Source of the DNA: Medicago truncatula | Taxonomy: Eukaryota > Streptophyta > Magnoliopsida > Fabales > Fabaceae | Direction: 5' to 3' | Length of the DNA: 64,000 nucleotides | Assembly: GCF_003473485.1 (NCBI RefSeq) | Contig: NC_053044.1 | Location: forward strand, 34,228,091 to 34,292,090 | Shown: one piece after another, positions 13,501 through 24,509 of the stretch | Layout of the letters: every line of letters begins with the position of its first letter | Position numbering within the stretch: the first letter of the stretch is position 1 | Program-made: the position numbers and the translations under genes | Notes under the pieces: generated by a model | What the model saw: the letters and a program-made list of their open reading frames with translations, nothing else | What the model was told of the DNA's origin: nothing | The model's database searches: none

Positions 13501-16044
13501 TGACAGCAAATTAGCAAGGTCTTCAAAGACATTACTGCAAGTTATGTCGCTGTCAAAGTTAGCATACATATCAACCATAAATGTCTTTTGTCTGCAGAAG
13601 TCAACCAGGGCTTCCATGGCTACCTCTTGCTGCTGATACGAAGCCCCATATCTGCTTTGCGCAAGTCTTAAAATGACACAAGTAAAAAATGCTTCTAGCT
13701 GTAATTTGAGTTCTGTACGAAGATGGTGATAAAGATTGAGAACAATGCTACACACCATTGAAAGTATAAGTGGACTCATTGACAAACCAAATTGCATCAG
13801 ATTATGAAAAAGCTCATCCTGGATCAAGCTTAGCAACCTTGGATGACGGTGAATGGAAGGCCCTCCAAGTTCTATAGCCGAATTGATTAGAGTTAAAGCA
13901 AAAAGGGGTACATCTTCATCAAATGCTATAGTGTTCGATCTAGGACCAAGTTCCATATTCTCAATAACATTCAGCAAAGAACACAAAAAGTGAAATATTT
14001 CCACCATGCAAGGAACACCATATGGTTCAGTCATGAGATGTACGTCATATGATGCACTCTCCTTGCCAGTAAGAGCTATCGCTGTGTTTTCATCCATCAT
14101 AGTTACTGTCACAACACTTGCAGCATTAGAAGCAAAATTTGAGGGTAGCGGCTGATTATCATATTCAGAACTCATGCTGCCATTCTCCAACTTTCTACTT
14201 CCAAAAGCATACTCATTATTTAGGCCTCCTCCAGTCTGCAGGAACAAACAGCAGATATAAATATTCATAGAGATATCGTAAATATCAAGTTCCTGACAAG
14301 TGACAACCCAAACAGAGATGGATACAGAGGGAAGCAAGTGTGGCTGAATGCCCCCTCCACAAACATTACTATCAGTTTTCTTATGGAAGATTATAAGTTA
14401 TAATACTATGATAATTTTTAAAAAAATATCCACATTCATAAGTGATTCACATTATAAACTAGGTAGGTGATTTCTTGTTGTGTTTTCTACTACATATTCA
14501 TGTGTTTGCTGTAAGTTATAATACCATATTAATATAGAAATAATATGAATATCATTTTAAATATTTTATTTTCAGTTTTATAAAAAATCCATTTTTTCTA
14601 CATACTTTATTTTACATATATACGAAGAAGAGCTCTTTCCTAATACCAACTATACGAAGAAAGACGGTAAAGATAGTTAAAATATTTCTTCTTGTTGGGG
14701 ACTGGAGGAACAGAGGGAAACAGAGGCGTGTCAAGTCCATCTTGGATGTTCAGATAGTCAGCAGGTAAAAGACAACTAGTGGTATATAAACTCCCAAAAA
14801 TCCCTGGTATATTTTTATTGCATAAAATATAATGACCGAAATTACAATATAAATGGTTAGTAATTTTTAATCTGTTTCCTATAGAATTGGCAAATTTGAT
14901 TTTAGTCTATAAAAAAATTATTCATTGTTTCCTATATTCAACAAAAATAATGCTGTTAGTCCTCATTGGTCAATCATCAGCAACTAAAAGCACACAATTT
15001 TTGCACTTTTTAAGGACAAAAATGAATACAATTTTTGTGGGGACGAATATCAAAATTTTCAATTCAATAGGGATCAAAAATGAATTTAACCCCAACTTGA
15101 ATAGGTGGTTGACAATATTCTGTCAGAAGAACAGACAACCAAACTGATAACATATCACTAAGTGTTGCATAACAGAAGCAATAATTAATATAAGAGCATC
15201 CCCCCATCCCACCCTAATTTCCCTTTCTATTATTTTTATTTGCACCAGCTAAAAGAATAATAATGGAAAAGAACTTGAAATAAAGGTAACATTATCCTTA
15301 TACCTCCTGTTTCAGATTAGAGCTTCCATTAACCAATGCATGGTCTGTGTTGTCGACGTCTTGAAGGTGAGAAAAAATACACCTAACAAGTTCATGCATT
15401 GTGTACCGTGATATCTGCTGCAATGACTCACCTTTGTTTCCAGCTTGATGAACTATACGGAAACAAGTATTCACTATGGTGCAAACATGTTGGTTACTTA
15501 GCATAACAGATGCTTTACTTTTCATACATGCTAGGAGAACTTGTAGTATCTTTATTAAAACAACTTCTTCTGAAGAAGTATCAGTAACCTCAAATCTGCA
15601 GCTAGTGACGGCATCAACCACCAAGTGAATGGCATCCTCAACATTGACAGTATTATGATCAATGACATCAAGTGTCAAGATCTTGTAAACAGATGACAAA
15701 GCAACGCCTGTAATTGCTGCACCGGTTTCATCAGACCGAATCACATCAAGAAAAGGCTGTAGATACAGGGTAGGGTTAATAGCTTGCCACTGATGGTGGT
15801 TCCATGAAAATATTTGTCTCTTCAATGCCTTAAAAGACTGAATAAGAGTGTGTTCCAGATGATCATCGCCTGACATATAACGACTTCCCCATCTTACATT
15901 TCTTCTCATTACAGCCAAAACAGCACCAATTTCTGAATTTATCATGCACGATAAAGTTGTTCTGCTAGGACAGGCAGCATCACATTCTTCAGGTTCTTCC
16001 TCCTCTATTGAATTGATACCCGTTTGCAGCTTTAGACGTCCCAT
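10552..16044 (-). CDS. GN: GNOM-type ARF guanine-nucleotide exchange factor, copy A
   Basis: Two coding exons, 16044-15304 and 14235-10552, join in phase 0 for about 1,474 residues (Arabidopsis GNOM is about 1,450). Start MGRLKL is the GNOM start; an ATG 10 codons upstream is disfavoured. Exon 1 (1-247) covers the DCB dimerisation domain. HUS lies near 300-500, then Sec7 from about 570 to 760, with the catalytic glutamate in FRLPGESQK at 665 and LNTDQHN nearby. HDS helical regions follow. By family knowledge it swaps GDP for GTP on ARF GTPases at Golgi/endosomal membranes and supports polar recycling of auxin carriers. Met703 in SYSMIMLN fits the brefeldin-sensitive GNOM type, not the Leu of GNL1. 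The 1,068-bp intron 1 contains a degraded repeat (about 14810-15090). GNOM orthology is inferred; a paralogue lies at 27-32 kb. Confidence 0.93.
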
Positions 16045-17593
16045 TTTTTCAATATTCTTTGTACGGTAGAGCAAAAATCTGGTAGAGGTCCAAATGCTAG
16101 GTTATGAACAAAGGTCTTCTATAAAAAAGAGACAATAATAGCAAGGTTTCCACTAACCAAATATTGTAAGAGTCTAATAACTATAACCATGTATGGACAA
16201 ATGCAAACAAATTCTACAAAACAAAGTCGTCCAATCATAATTCACCATCTTGCTACAAGAGAACTATATATCCACAGACAGTATAACATCAATGCATGAA
16301 TAATCATTTTGCCACAGTGCAGTAAGATTTTAAGAAGTAATATAAGGTGTAACTGTTTTGGATTTGAAAAAACTAGAGTTTCCTTTTAGAGATTTATAAA
16401 AAAAATCTGAAGCTAATCTCGATTTGTTCACTAGCTAAAAAATCCTTTTTTTTTTTAAATCCGAACCTCCTACTCTTAAGTTCCTTGCTTTTAGGAAAAA
16501 AAATAAGAATAGGATCAGCTTTTCATTTTAAGGTTAAAAATGATTTTCTACAAAACCTTAAACAAACACTATTAAAATGATAAAAGTGAGGTACTACTAA
16601 GAGAGTAAACCTAATACCTATACTATGAGACGTGTCTCGCAACAGCTTTAGCGTGCAATCGTTGAAGAATCACCGTGCAAAGTGGAGCTCTGATCTACTT
16701 CGACACAATTATCTGGTGCAAATAAATTGTACAAAGACATTCAATCACAATTCACCAAGTTGCTATATATCATCAGTGTAAAATACTTTTTTACACAAAC
16801 GTAAAATCATTGAATCACAATGCAGTTAGATTTTGAAACTACTTTACTTTATCTGCTACTAAATTCATAACTTATAGTCAAACATTGATTGAATAAGTCA
16901 AAACAGAGTCTTATGTTGTGAATCGCAGCGATTTAGCGCGCAATTGTGAATCGCGATGCCGAGCTCTGATCTGCTATGACGCAAATCAAGCTGGAATCGA
17001 ACCAGAAAGAAGAAGGAAAGGAAATTCTAGAGAGAGAGAGAGAGAGAGAGAGAAACCTGGATGGAGTTTGTTACAGTTTCCGGCGGACGACAAAGGACTC
17101 CGGCTGGCTTTCCGGTGAGATTTTCGGTTTAAACAAACCGTTGAGTTGAGATCAGTGTGACTTCAATGAAATTTGTTTATGATAGAACATTGCATTTCTT
17201 GTTTTTAGGGTTTTAATTGTTAACAGTACAAAAAAAATGAAAAAGTAAAGTTGGTGGATTCAGCTTGGGAGTTGGGATTATTACTGAGTCAGGAGTTTGT
17301 GTTTTTCCTTTTTCTTGTTTTTCATCTATTTTCTTTCCTTTCCCAATTTGGTCAAAAAATTAAATAAAATCCTCTCTTTTATTTTTCTTTTGACATTATC
17401 TGTTTTATTTTTTTCCTCCTATATATGTAGAGAGTTGTAATTTTGTCTTTTGGCTTGTAATTGTTTTTAATCTATCTACTTTACTATATAGGACAATCTT
17501 GTCCTTTTTTTGACCATTTTGCCCTTATTAAGGGTATTTTAGTAAATTGTAATTGGATAATGTTATATTATATATACAGAAACTTCCCTAAAG
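16045..17593 (-). promoter_or_regulatory. 5' leader, leader intron and promoter of GNOM copy A
   Basis: No coding sequence is seen. An acceptor-like CTCTACCAG at about 16097-16083 lies just upstream of the ATG on the minus strand, suggesting a leader intron as in other GNOM genes. The likely first leader exon is near 17060-17120, next to an (AG)12 microsatellite at 17029-17053 (CT-rich on the transcribed-sense strand). Two related segments, about 16630-16720 and 16915-16990, both contain GGAGCTCTGATCT or GAGCTCTGATCT and look like an old local duplication. Exact leader borders need transcripts. Confidence 0.45.
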
Positions 17594-18656
17594 AGGTCGT
17601 AATAAGTTGTTTTGAATAAATAAGTTGTTCTGAATAAGCTGTTTTTGAAAAAGAGGTCGTAATAAGCTGTTTTGCATCATTAAGCTGTTTTGAATAAGCT
17701 GTTTTTCAGAAGAGGACGTAATAAGCTGTTTTTGCATAAATAAGTTGTTTTGAATAAGTTGTTTTTGAAAATGAGGTCGTAATAAGCTGTTTTGCATAAA
17801 TAAGCTGTTTTTGAAAATGATGTCGTAATAAGTTGTTTTTTATAAATAAGCTGTTTTGAATAAGCTGTTTTTAAAAAAGAGATTGTAATAAGTTGTTTTG
17901 TATAAATAAGTTGTTTTTGAAAAGAGTTCGTAATAAGCTTTTTTGGATAAATAAGCTGTTTTGAATAAGTTGTTTTTTAAAAAGAGGTCGTAATAAACTG
18001 TTTTGCATAAATAAGTTATTTTGAATAAGTTGTTTTTGAAAAAGAGATCTTAATGAGCTATTTTTTTGCATAAATAAGTTGTCTTGAATAAGTTGTTTTT
18101 TGAAAAGAGGTTGTAATAAGCTGTTTTGCATAAATAAGCTATTTTGAATAAACTGTTTTTTGAAAAGAGGTTGTAATAAGTTGTTTTGCATAAATAAGCT
18201 GTTTTGAATAAGCTGTTTTTGAAAATGAGGTCGTAATAAACTGTTTTGCATAAATAAGCTGTTTTGAATAAGCTGTTTTTGAAAATGAGGTTGTAATAAG
18301 CAGTTTTGGATAAATAAGTTGTTTTGAATAAGTTGTTTTAGAAAAAAGAGGTCGTAATAAGTTGTTTTGTATAAATAAGTTGTTTTGAATAAGCGGTTTT
18401 TGAAAAGAGGTTGTAATAAGCTGTTTTACATCAATAAGTTGTTTTGAATAAGTTATTTTTTGAAAAGAGGTCGTAATAAGCTGTTTTGCATAAATAAGTT
18501 GTTTTGAATAAGCTGTTTTTAAAAAAAGAGGTCGTAATAAGCTGTTTTGTATAAATAAGTTGTTTTGAATAGGCGGTTTTTGCAAATGAGGTCGTAATAA
18601 GCTGTTTTGTATAAATAAGTTGTTTTGAATAAGTTGTTTTTAAAAAAGATTGTAAT
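17594..18656. repeat. 60-bp minisatellite built from a 15-20-bp sub-repeat
   Basis: About 18 head-to-tail units with period near 60 bp are marked by GAGGTCGTAATAAGCTG-like boundaries at about 17596, 17658, 17714, 17775 and onward to 18589. Each full unit holds three copies of ATAAGYTGTTTT, so it is a repeat of a repeat. Some units (about 17775-17821 and 17881-17928) are only about 46 bp, having lost one sub-repeat. Long minus-strand ORFs across it are by-products of the period being a multiple of three. Confidence 0.92.
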
Positions 18657-19223
18657 AATTCAATAATGTCTAAAATTGAAATTTTGAATTATCATGAGGG
18701 CAAAATTGTCAATTTGTATGTTTAACCCCCCAAAACCCCCCAATTTGGGAGAACTTTAAAATTGGACAAATTAAGCCCTTCAAAACCCCCCAAAACATTT
18801 CCCTTGTTTTTTTAAAACTCGCAAACAAGGGTTTACACTCCATAAGCCTTTCCTTCCCCTCCAAAACCCCTATGTTTTGATTCTTTGGCAGTTTTGGACC
18901 CCCAGTCCATTGTTGACTCGGTCAACGCTGACGTGGCACCCTAAGTGAGGTGCCACGTGTCAAATTTTTTATTTTTTATTTTGCCTTGGGGGCTGTTTTG
19001 TATTTAAATTAGTTAGGGGTCCATAACCGCAACTTTTGAAAAGATAGGGGTTCAAAAGTGCAATTAAGCCTTTATTTTACTGTCAATGGCTGTTTTGTCT
19101 TAGTGTTATTTAAGTACTTCTGCTCTATTTGTTGTTTCATTGAATGAAAAAAATTCTAAGCTCTGAGATGGAGTCACCAATGTGCAATGTAACTTGGAAA
19201 ATAGTGGTTCATGTTACACTATA
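18657..19223. other. Repeat-derived intergenic DNA with a short hairpin
   Basis: The stretch is rich in C runs (AACCCCCCAAAACCCCCC) and looks like transposon-derived sequence. A perfect 10-bp inverted repeat lies at 18931-18940 and 18949-18958 (ACGTGGCACC and its complement, 8-nt loop). No gene was seen. Confidence 0.4.
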
Positions 19224-19589
19224 ACTAGACCATCCACCCGTGCTATCGCACGGGTCATATTGACGGCAAACAAAGCAATACATATAAAATAACGTGCTTA
19301 TGGTGCCAAAACAATGTTAATAATAAAAATACAATTAAAAAGGAGTTCGTGTTGGTACATTGCGAAAAATTTCTTTGTAAACAACAATCGAAATGCTATC
19401 CATGCTAACACCATTCTCATCAATCATTAGAATCTTCAGACCATTCTTTGATGTAACTCTGGATATTGCAAGATAATTACATCCTTCACTCTTACAATGA
19501 GTATTTTATACAGTATAGTAGTCAACTAAACAACATTATAATCATGGTCCTTTGACCCTTTTTGTAATACTGAAAAGAAAAAAACACAT

Positions 19590-20530
19590 TTTTTTTAATC
19601 GGCAAATATTATTAAGCAAGGCTAAGGCTAGCACAAGGAGCACTAAATCCGCAAAGGAGAAAAAAGAGTACACTTAAAGAGTTCCTTATAAAAGACAGCA
19701 CCTCTCCACCAAACTAAAACTCAATATAAAAAAAAAAAAAAAAAAAAAAACTATAATCCTATTACAGTACATAACAGGAACTAAAAATTGTACAAAATAC
19801 AATTAGAAGCATCACCAACAGAACTGCCAAAACATCTAACAACGCACCAGAGCCGCACCTGCTAAAACAACCACAACAGCAGCAGCAAAACAAACACCAA
19901 AGGCATGGCTGCTATCAACCGCGCACCAGAAGCAACAGCAGGTATGACAGCACCCAGAAAAACAGTCCCTTCACCCGCATAAAACTCCAAGGCACCACTT
20001 CAGATTCCACCGTCATTCATAGAACAAACACGGTTGAATTTTCAGCCTCGATAAACTCCAAATCCACGATAACCTTTTTAATGTCCTGCACCACTTCTTC
20101 CACCTCTATACCGCCATTGTTAAAGATAACATTATTTCTAGCACTCCAAATAGCCCACATTACAGTATGCCAAATAAGCCTCATTCCTCTTCTTAGTTAT
20201 TTCGTATTTGGTACCATGCCGTCTCAACACCTCCAATGAACAAACAAATTAGCGGGGATAATACAGTTCACATCTAGCCATATTTGAATTTTCGACCAAA
20301 CCTTCCAAGTCTTAGTACAATGCAAGAAGAGATGGTTAGTTGTTTCTTCCACCTCATTACAGTTGATTGCAACATCTATATACCTCATTACAGTTGTTTC
20401 TTCCTCGTCAGTTACGAGTATCTTCATTCCTTTGAAAATTAAATGGTGAATATACATGGGTACATCGCTTTTGCATGTACTGCATTTCTTGCAACAAAGC
20501 TTTACTTCAAATATAGTGACCAATGAAGCA
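19590..20530 (-). pseudogene. 5'-truncated LINE relic (zf-RVT tail)
   Basis: The minus strand at about 20450-20224 encodes a zf-RVT-like piece with NHLFLHC and KVWSKIQIWL. After a frame change, it continues with IWHTVMWAIWSARNN and ends with a stop near 19996. These are typical of the C-terminus of plant L1-type reverse transcriptase polyproteins. A GTGCTCCTTGTGCTAGCC 3' region follows on the minus strand, ending in an A run at about 19587. Frames are broken, so it is dead. Confidence 0.75.
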
Positions 20531-20589
20531 CAATTGGTACATGACCGAAAATACCATTCTACCCCATTTGGTACATGACAAAGCTATAT

Positions 20590-21075
20590 ATTTTGATCGC
20601 AATACAAAGAACCAAAAAACAAATTAAAAAACAAAAAAGGAACATGTCAAGATGAACGTGATATAGTTTCTTATACTAAAGGCAAACATCATAGTTTCTA
20701 AATTACGGCATCATTGCAAGGGTAACAACATATGCTTTTTAAATTGTGGCATAATATAACAAATCTTCCACCAACAATATGTGAATCAAAAACACGCCCA
20801 ACTTGCAAATCAACCAACATTCTATTTTCAAAATATTAGTTATTACTACTGATCTCATAGTTTTATCTGATTGACCTTGACACATGGCTAATAACAACCG
20901 TGTATTACAAAGAAACAAAGAACCAAAAATAAAATAAAAAGAACATGTCAGTATTGTTTCTGCTAATAAAGGCAAACAAATCTAACTACACAAAAAGTGA
21001 ATCACCATTCTAGTTATAATAATACATGTCAGTATTTGCTTTCTAAATTACGGCATAATATAACAAATCTTCAAC
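20590..21075. repeat. Degenerate two-copy duplication inside the Helitron-like island
   Basis: Shared segments CAAAGAACCAAAAA, GAACATGTCA, TAAAGGCAAACA and TTTCTAAATTACGGCAT occur in the same order at about 20598-20706 and 20903-21060, roughly 310-350 bp apart. The copies have diverged by substitutions and gaps. Neither shows coding sequence. Confidence 0.55.
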
Positions 21076-21219
21076 TAACATTCTATTTTAAAACTATTTT
21101 TTATCAATGATGGTCTCTTTGTTTAATCTCATCCCTGGCTCATAAATATGATACGCATCAATACTCACAACCATGGATTATTCGTTAGTATGTGAACTAC
21201 CATACTTAATCAGCGACCA

Positions 21220-21975
21220 TGTCAGTATCATTGATAAACAAATCAATTACCTCACTTGACTCAATCAGATTTTCAATCATCATCCTCTTTGTTTTGAGCA
21301 GATCATCTGACAACGACATAGAGCTGTGCATGGAAACTTGACTCACACCTTGAGTTAACTGAATTGCGGCACTCTTCATCCTAACAAATCACAAATAAAC
21401 AAAATTTAAATGACACAACAACTGTAATAAGAACTACAATATATGGACAAAACCACAAAGTCATACTTCTTCTTATACTCGTCGATCTCTGGTAAATTTC
21501 CATTCAATATGACTTTTATTCCATAAAAGGAATTAGCAACACCCATGACACCTAACAAATAAATATATCAACATGTATCATAACTAATCTGTAACTATAA
21601 AAAATATCACAATGAAGTCAATTATTAGCTCTTATACCCATATACTTTCTTTGCTTGCAAAATTGCAATATCAATATCACCGTGGATGAGTGGTCGAATG
21701 TAGCTAAGGATTCAACCATCTTGTCAGCATAATCTCCCCACAATGAGCAGTGAATTTAATTGTTTCTGCACAAAAGAATGACCAAGCACCGCAATCAAGT
21801 ATTAGTCGACACCGCAGTTATAGGGGAAACTTCAAAATGATTTAAAATTGAAGAAACTTACTCTAAATCCTCCAAAGTAAGATCAATCACCCTACTCTTC
21901 TGGCCATTCTTATCAGTTTCCCTGATGTTATCCCTCTCGATCACGTGACCAATCACATCTGACATAACAAAACAA
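21220..21975 (-). pseudogene. Replication protein A large-subunit-like fragment, Helitron-type
   Basis: Four exon-like blocks on the minus strand match the order of an RPA1/DUF223 OB-fold. About 21972-21862 reads VMSDVIGHVIERDNI then LTLEDLE. About 21768-21637 reads SLWGDYADKMVES then ILILQFCKQRKYMG. About 21556-21478 reads FYGIKVILNGNLPEIDEY. About 21385-21221 ends with a stop after DTDMVAD. RPA binds single-stranded DNA, and plant Helitrons often carry such genes. The second block has an in-frame TAA before the LWGDYAD motif when joined to the first, and no N-terminal domain was found, so it is called broken. A further short piece may exist near 22130-22200. Confidence 0.6.
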
Positions 21976-22091
21976 ATATTCAACACAAACATTTACCTAA
22001 TCAATAACAAAAACAAAATGATAATATACTTGCAAATACACACATATGTGCTAATAATTGATGTACCTATTACTTTTCCCATATTTGATTC

Positions 22092-22121
22092 ACCCGTCCA
22101 TATGCACGGGTATCCTGCTAG
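22092..22121 (+). other. Helitron-type terminal hairpin
   Basis: ACCCGT, an 8-nt loop and ACGGGT are followed by ATCCTG and CTAG. The layout of hairpin, short spacer and CTAG is that of a Helitron 3' end. A closely similar sequence recurs at 61505-61533. The same bases could also be read in frame with the RPA-like relic on the minus strand, so the identity is uncertain. Confidence 0.4.
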
Positions 22122-24509
22122 AGCATATAAAACATCCTCAGCAAAGACTAAAGAAACGAACCTGAACCTGAATGGTAAAATAATAAATTTCAGTACATCA
22201 ATTGCACAAAATCAAATTGCAGAAACTAAAAACATAAGTGAATGAGCTAAAGAGAAGAATAAAAGTACCTTAGTAAACCACAACGTGATTCAAGAAATAT
22301 GCCCACTTGCTAAACTAAGTTACACATCATCCATATTCAGCTAAAAACCCTTTCATCTCATAAGCAAACTCAAAATCAATTGTGGATCCAATCCTATAAG
22401 GTCTTTAATTAACCCTGCACTTTCATAATGAAAATGCTGCTACATGAACAATAATAACTGCAATGGAAATTCACATCTGTTTTTGCTTTGGAGTAACTTT
22501 AGAAATATTGTCATGACAAATGGTATTAACAACCAAAGATGAAAAAGAAAAGGAATTTACTTAGCAAGCTACATGAGAGGAATTTTATTTTTCTCTTCAA
22601 TATTGTTACAATAGCCATTATGACGTGCTGACATTCACTTACTCTAGGTTGTTAGCATCTACATATATAAATACCCTTGTAGTTTCTCTTTCACAGTTTA
22701 ATGAGAATTAGAGATATTAATTCATTCATGGCACTATTCCCAATTTTACTCATAGGTATATCACTTTCTATTCCATGGATGCGAGATTAAAATCATGTGG
22801 AATTAGGTATGACATAAACAAAGAGATACACTAAAAATAAGTCACGCTGAAAATGTATCTGAAAAAATAAGACCCATTTTCATCACTTGTTAAGTCATCA
22901 TGATTATAAGTCACATATATAAAATGCAGCTATGAGAGGTTAGTGTTAAGGACTTAATACACATATAACAAAAATTAATTTACGAATTGGATATAAAAAT
23001 CTGCTCTGAAAAGTAGCTCAAGAAATTGGAGCAACAACTAAAAAATCCATCAAATAAGTAATTGCAATAACAATTAACAGGTATTAGACTGTATAGGATG
23101 AGTTGATTGCAATACTAAGGTAGGGCCTGTTTTTCTTTCTCAATAATAATCCGTTGTTGCTCATGTGATAATCATAGATAGATGAAACTAAGTAACACCA
23201 CATATAAAGTATGATTGATGATGATGAAAATAAAAAGATTGATAATATCATGTCTGAATAATCGGCGATAGTAAAAAAAGAATATGAAATTTAAACCCAA
23301 AATTGAAACAGATCTGAGACTAAGTAAATCTATGAACATTAAATAATTTGATTGAAAGGCATTGGAGAAATCGCTCTGAAAGGGAGAACATGAAAGTAAA
23401 ATGAAAAAGAAGAAGAACCCTAGAAAAGAGAGAAAGTATACCATTTTTGTTGATCTGAGAATTGGTGCTGCACTTCACTCTGAAGCAGTTCGGATAATGT
23501 TGGATTGAATGATGGTTATGGAACAGTGATTAGCAAGAGAGTGGGGGAAAATCCTTAAAATGACGATAATGAAGAAGAGGATTGAAAATTGAAATTGAGA
23601 TTCGTATACAAAATCAAATGTGCCTCTTTGATTCAGAAAGATGTATTATTTGGTGTTTTTACTCATAGATTTTGAGAGATATTGAGTTGAATTTATGGAG
23701 GCTTTTGATTTTTTAGCAGGGAAACTGGAGTGAGAGAGAAGAGGGACTGAAATGGAAGATGACTTTCTCTCATCAGAGAAAAATGGGCGTGAGAGGAGAG
23801 GAGAGAGTGATCAAAAGGTAAGGAAATAGCATTGAAAAGAGTGGGTAACATTGAAGTCAATTTTTGAGCCATGTGCATGCCTCAAAATGAAGCGAGCATT
23901 GAATGTTTGATGGAATACCAATGTTTGATGGGTAACAGTGAAGAGATTTGAAATTCGAATTTTACATCAAATGTAGTTAAGGCAAAATTTTCCCGCTCTA
24001 AATCATAGATTAGGGTTTTAGATGATTTGTGTGCATTGTAGTTTAGGATTAGATAATAAGGATCTTTAACACTTTGTCCTTGAAGAAGAGATTTAGTTAA
24101 TTTGACAAAACAAGACAAGTTAATTTGAAAAATAGGACTATCTTAACTTGGGAATACTGTTTTTTTGGTTGCTTTTGTGTGATGTGAATATTGGTGTTAA
24201 TTCCTTTTTGGTGACTCTATGACACTAGCGCTCGCTTTGATAATTTTGACTAATATGTAATCGAAATTTGTACATCATTGGTTTCAATTAGTTTAATCTT
24301 AATTATTATGTTGTTTGCCTGATCTCATGAACAAAATATATGCTCTTTTCATCAATCAAGACTTGGTAAGGCTTTGGTAAATATTTTGATAAATATTTCT
24401 AATGTTTATGTAATATTCCTTAATTTACTTATTTTTCCTTTGGAACAATTGTTTTACAAGATACGTTATTCAACCCGTGCGAAGCACAGGTTTGTAACTA
24501 GTATTTTTT

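Larger units (their letters stand above)
19224..24501. mobile_element. Helitron-like island with oppositely oriented 3' ends
   Basis: At 24473-24501 the plus strand shows a GC-rich stem (CCGTGCGAAGCACAGG), a 7-nt spacer and CTAG followed by T, the layout of a Helitron 3' end. At 19251-19224 the minus strand shows the same layout (CCCGTGCGATAGCACGGG, spacer, CTAG, T). A third such hairpin lies at 22092-22121. A broken RPA-like gene, a gene type carried by plant Helitrons, is inside. The 5' TC ends could not be located, so whether this is one element or several nested ones is open. A LINE relic is nested near the left side. Confidence 0.5.

Noticed and set aside
12000..13700. Plus-strand ORFs inside the GNOM exons
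   Set aside because: They are antisense shadows of the long coding exon with no independent support; the same holds for 27-30.7 kb.
14236..14337. Extending GNOM copy A exon 2 upstream to the ATG at 14337
   Set aside because: The segment is intron: a TGCAG acceptor at 14240-14236 gives the exon start, and the upstream residues match nothing in the family.
17588..18585. Three repetitive minus-strand ORFs (QNSLLRP-type repeats)
   Set aside because: They come from a 60-bp tandem repeat whose period is a multiple of three; no start context, targeting signal or related protein supports translation.
17594..18656. Possible CRISPR-like array
   Set aside because: There are no unique spacers of constant length between conserved repeats; it is a eukaryotic minisatellite with nested sub-repeats.
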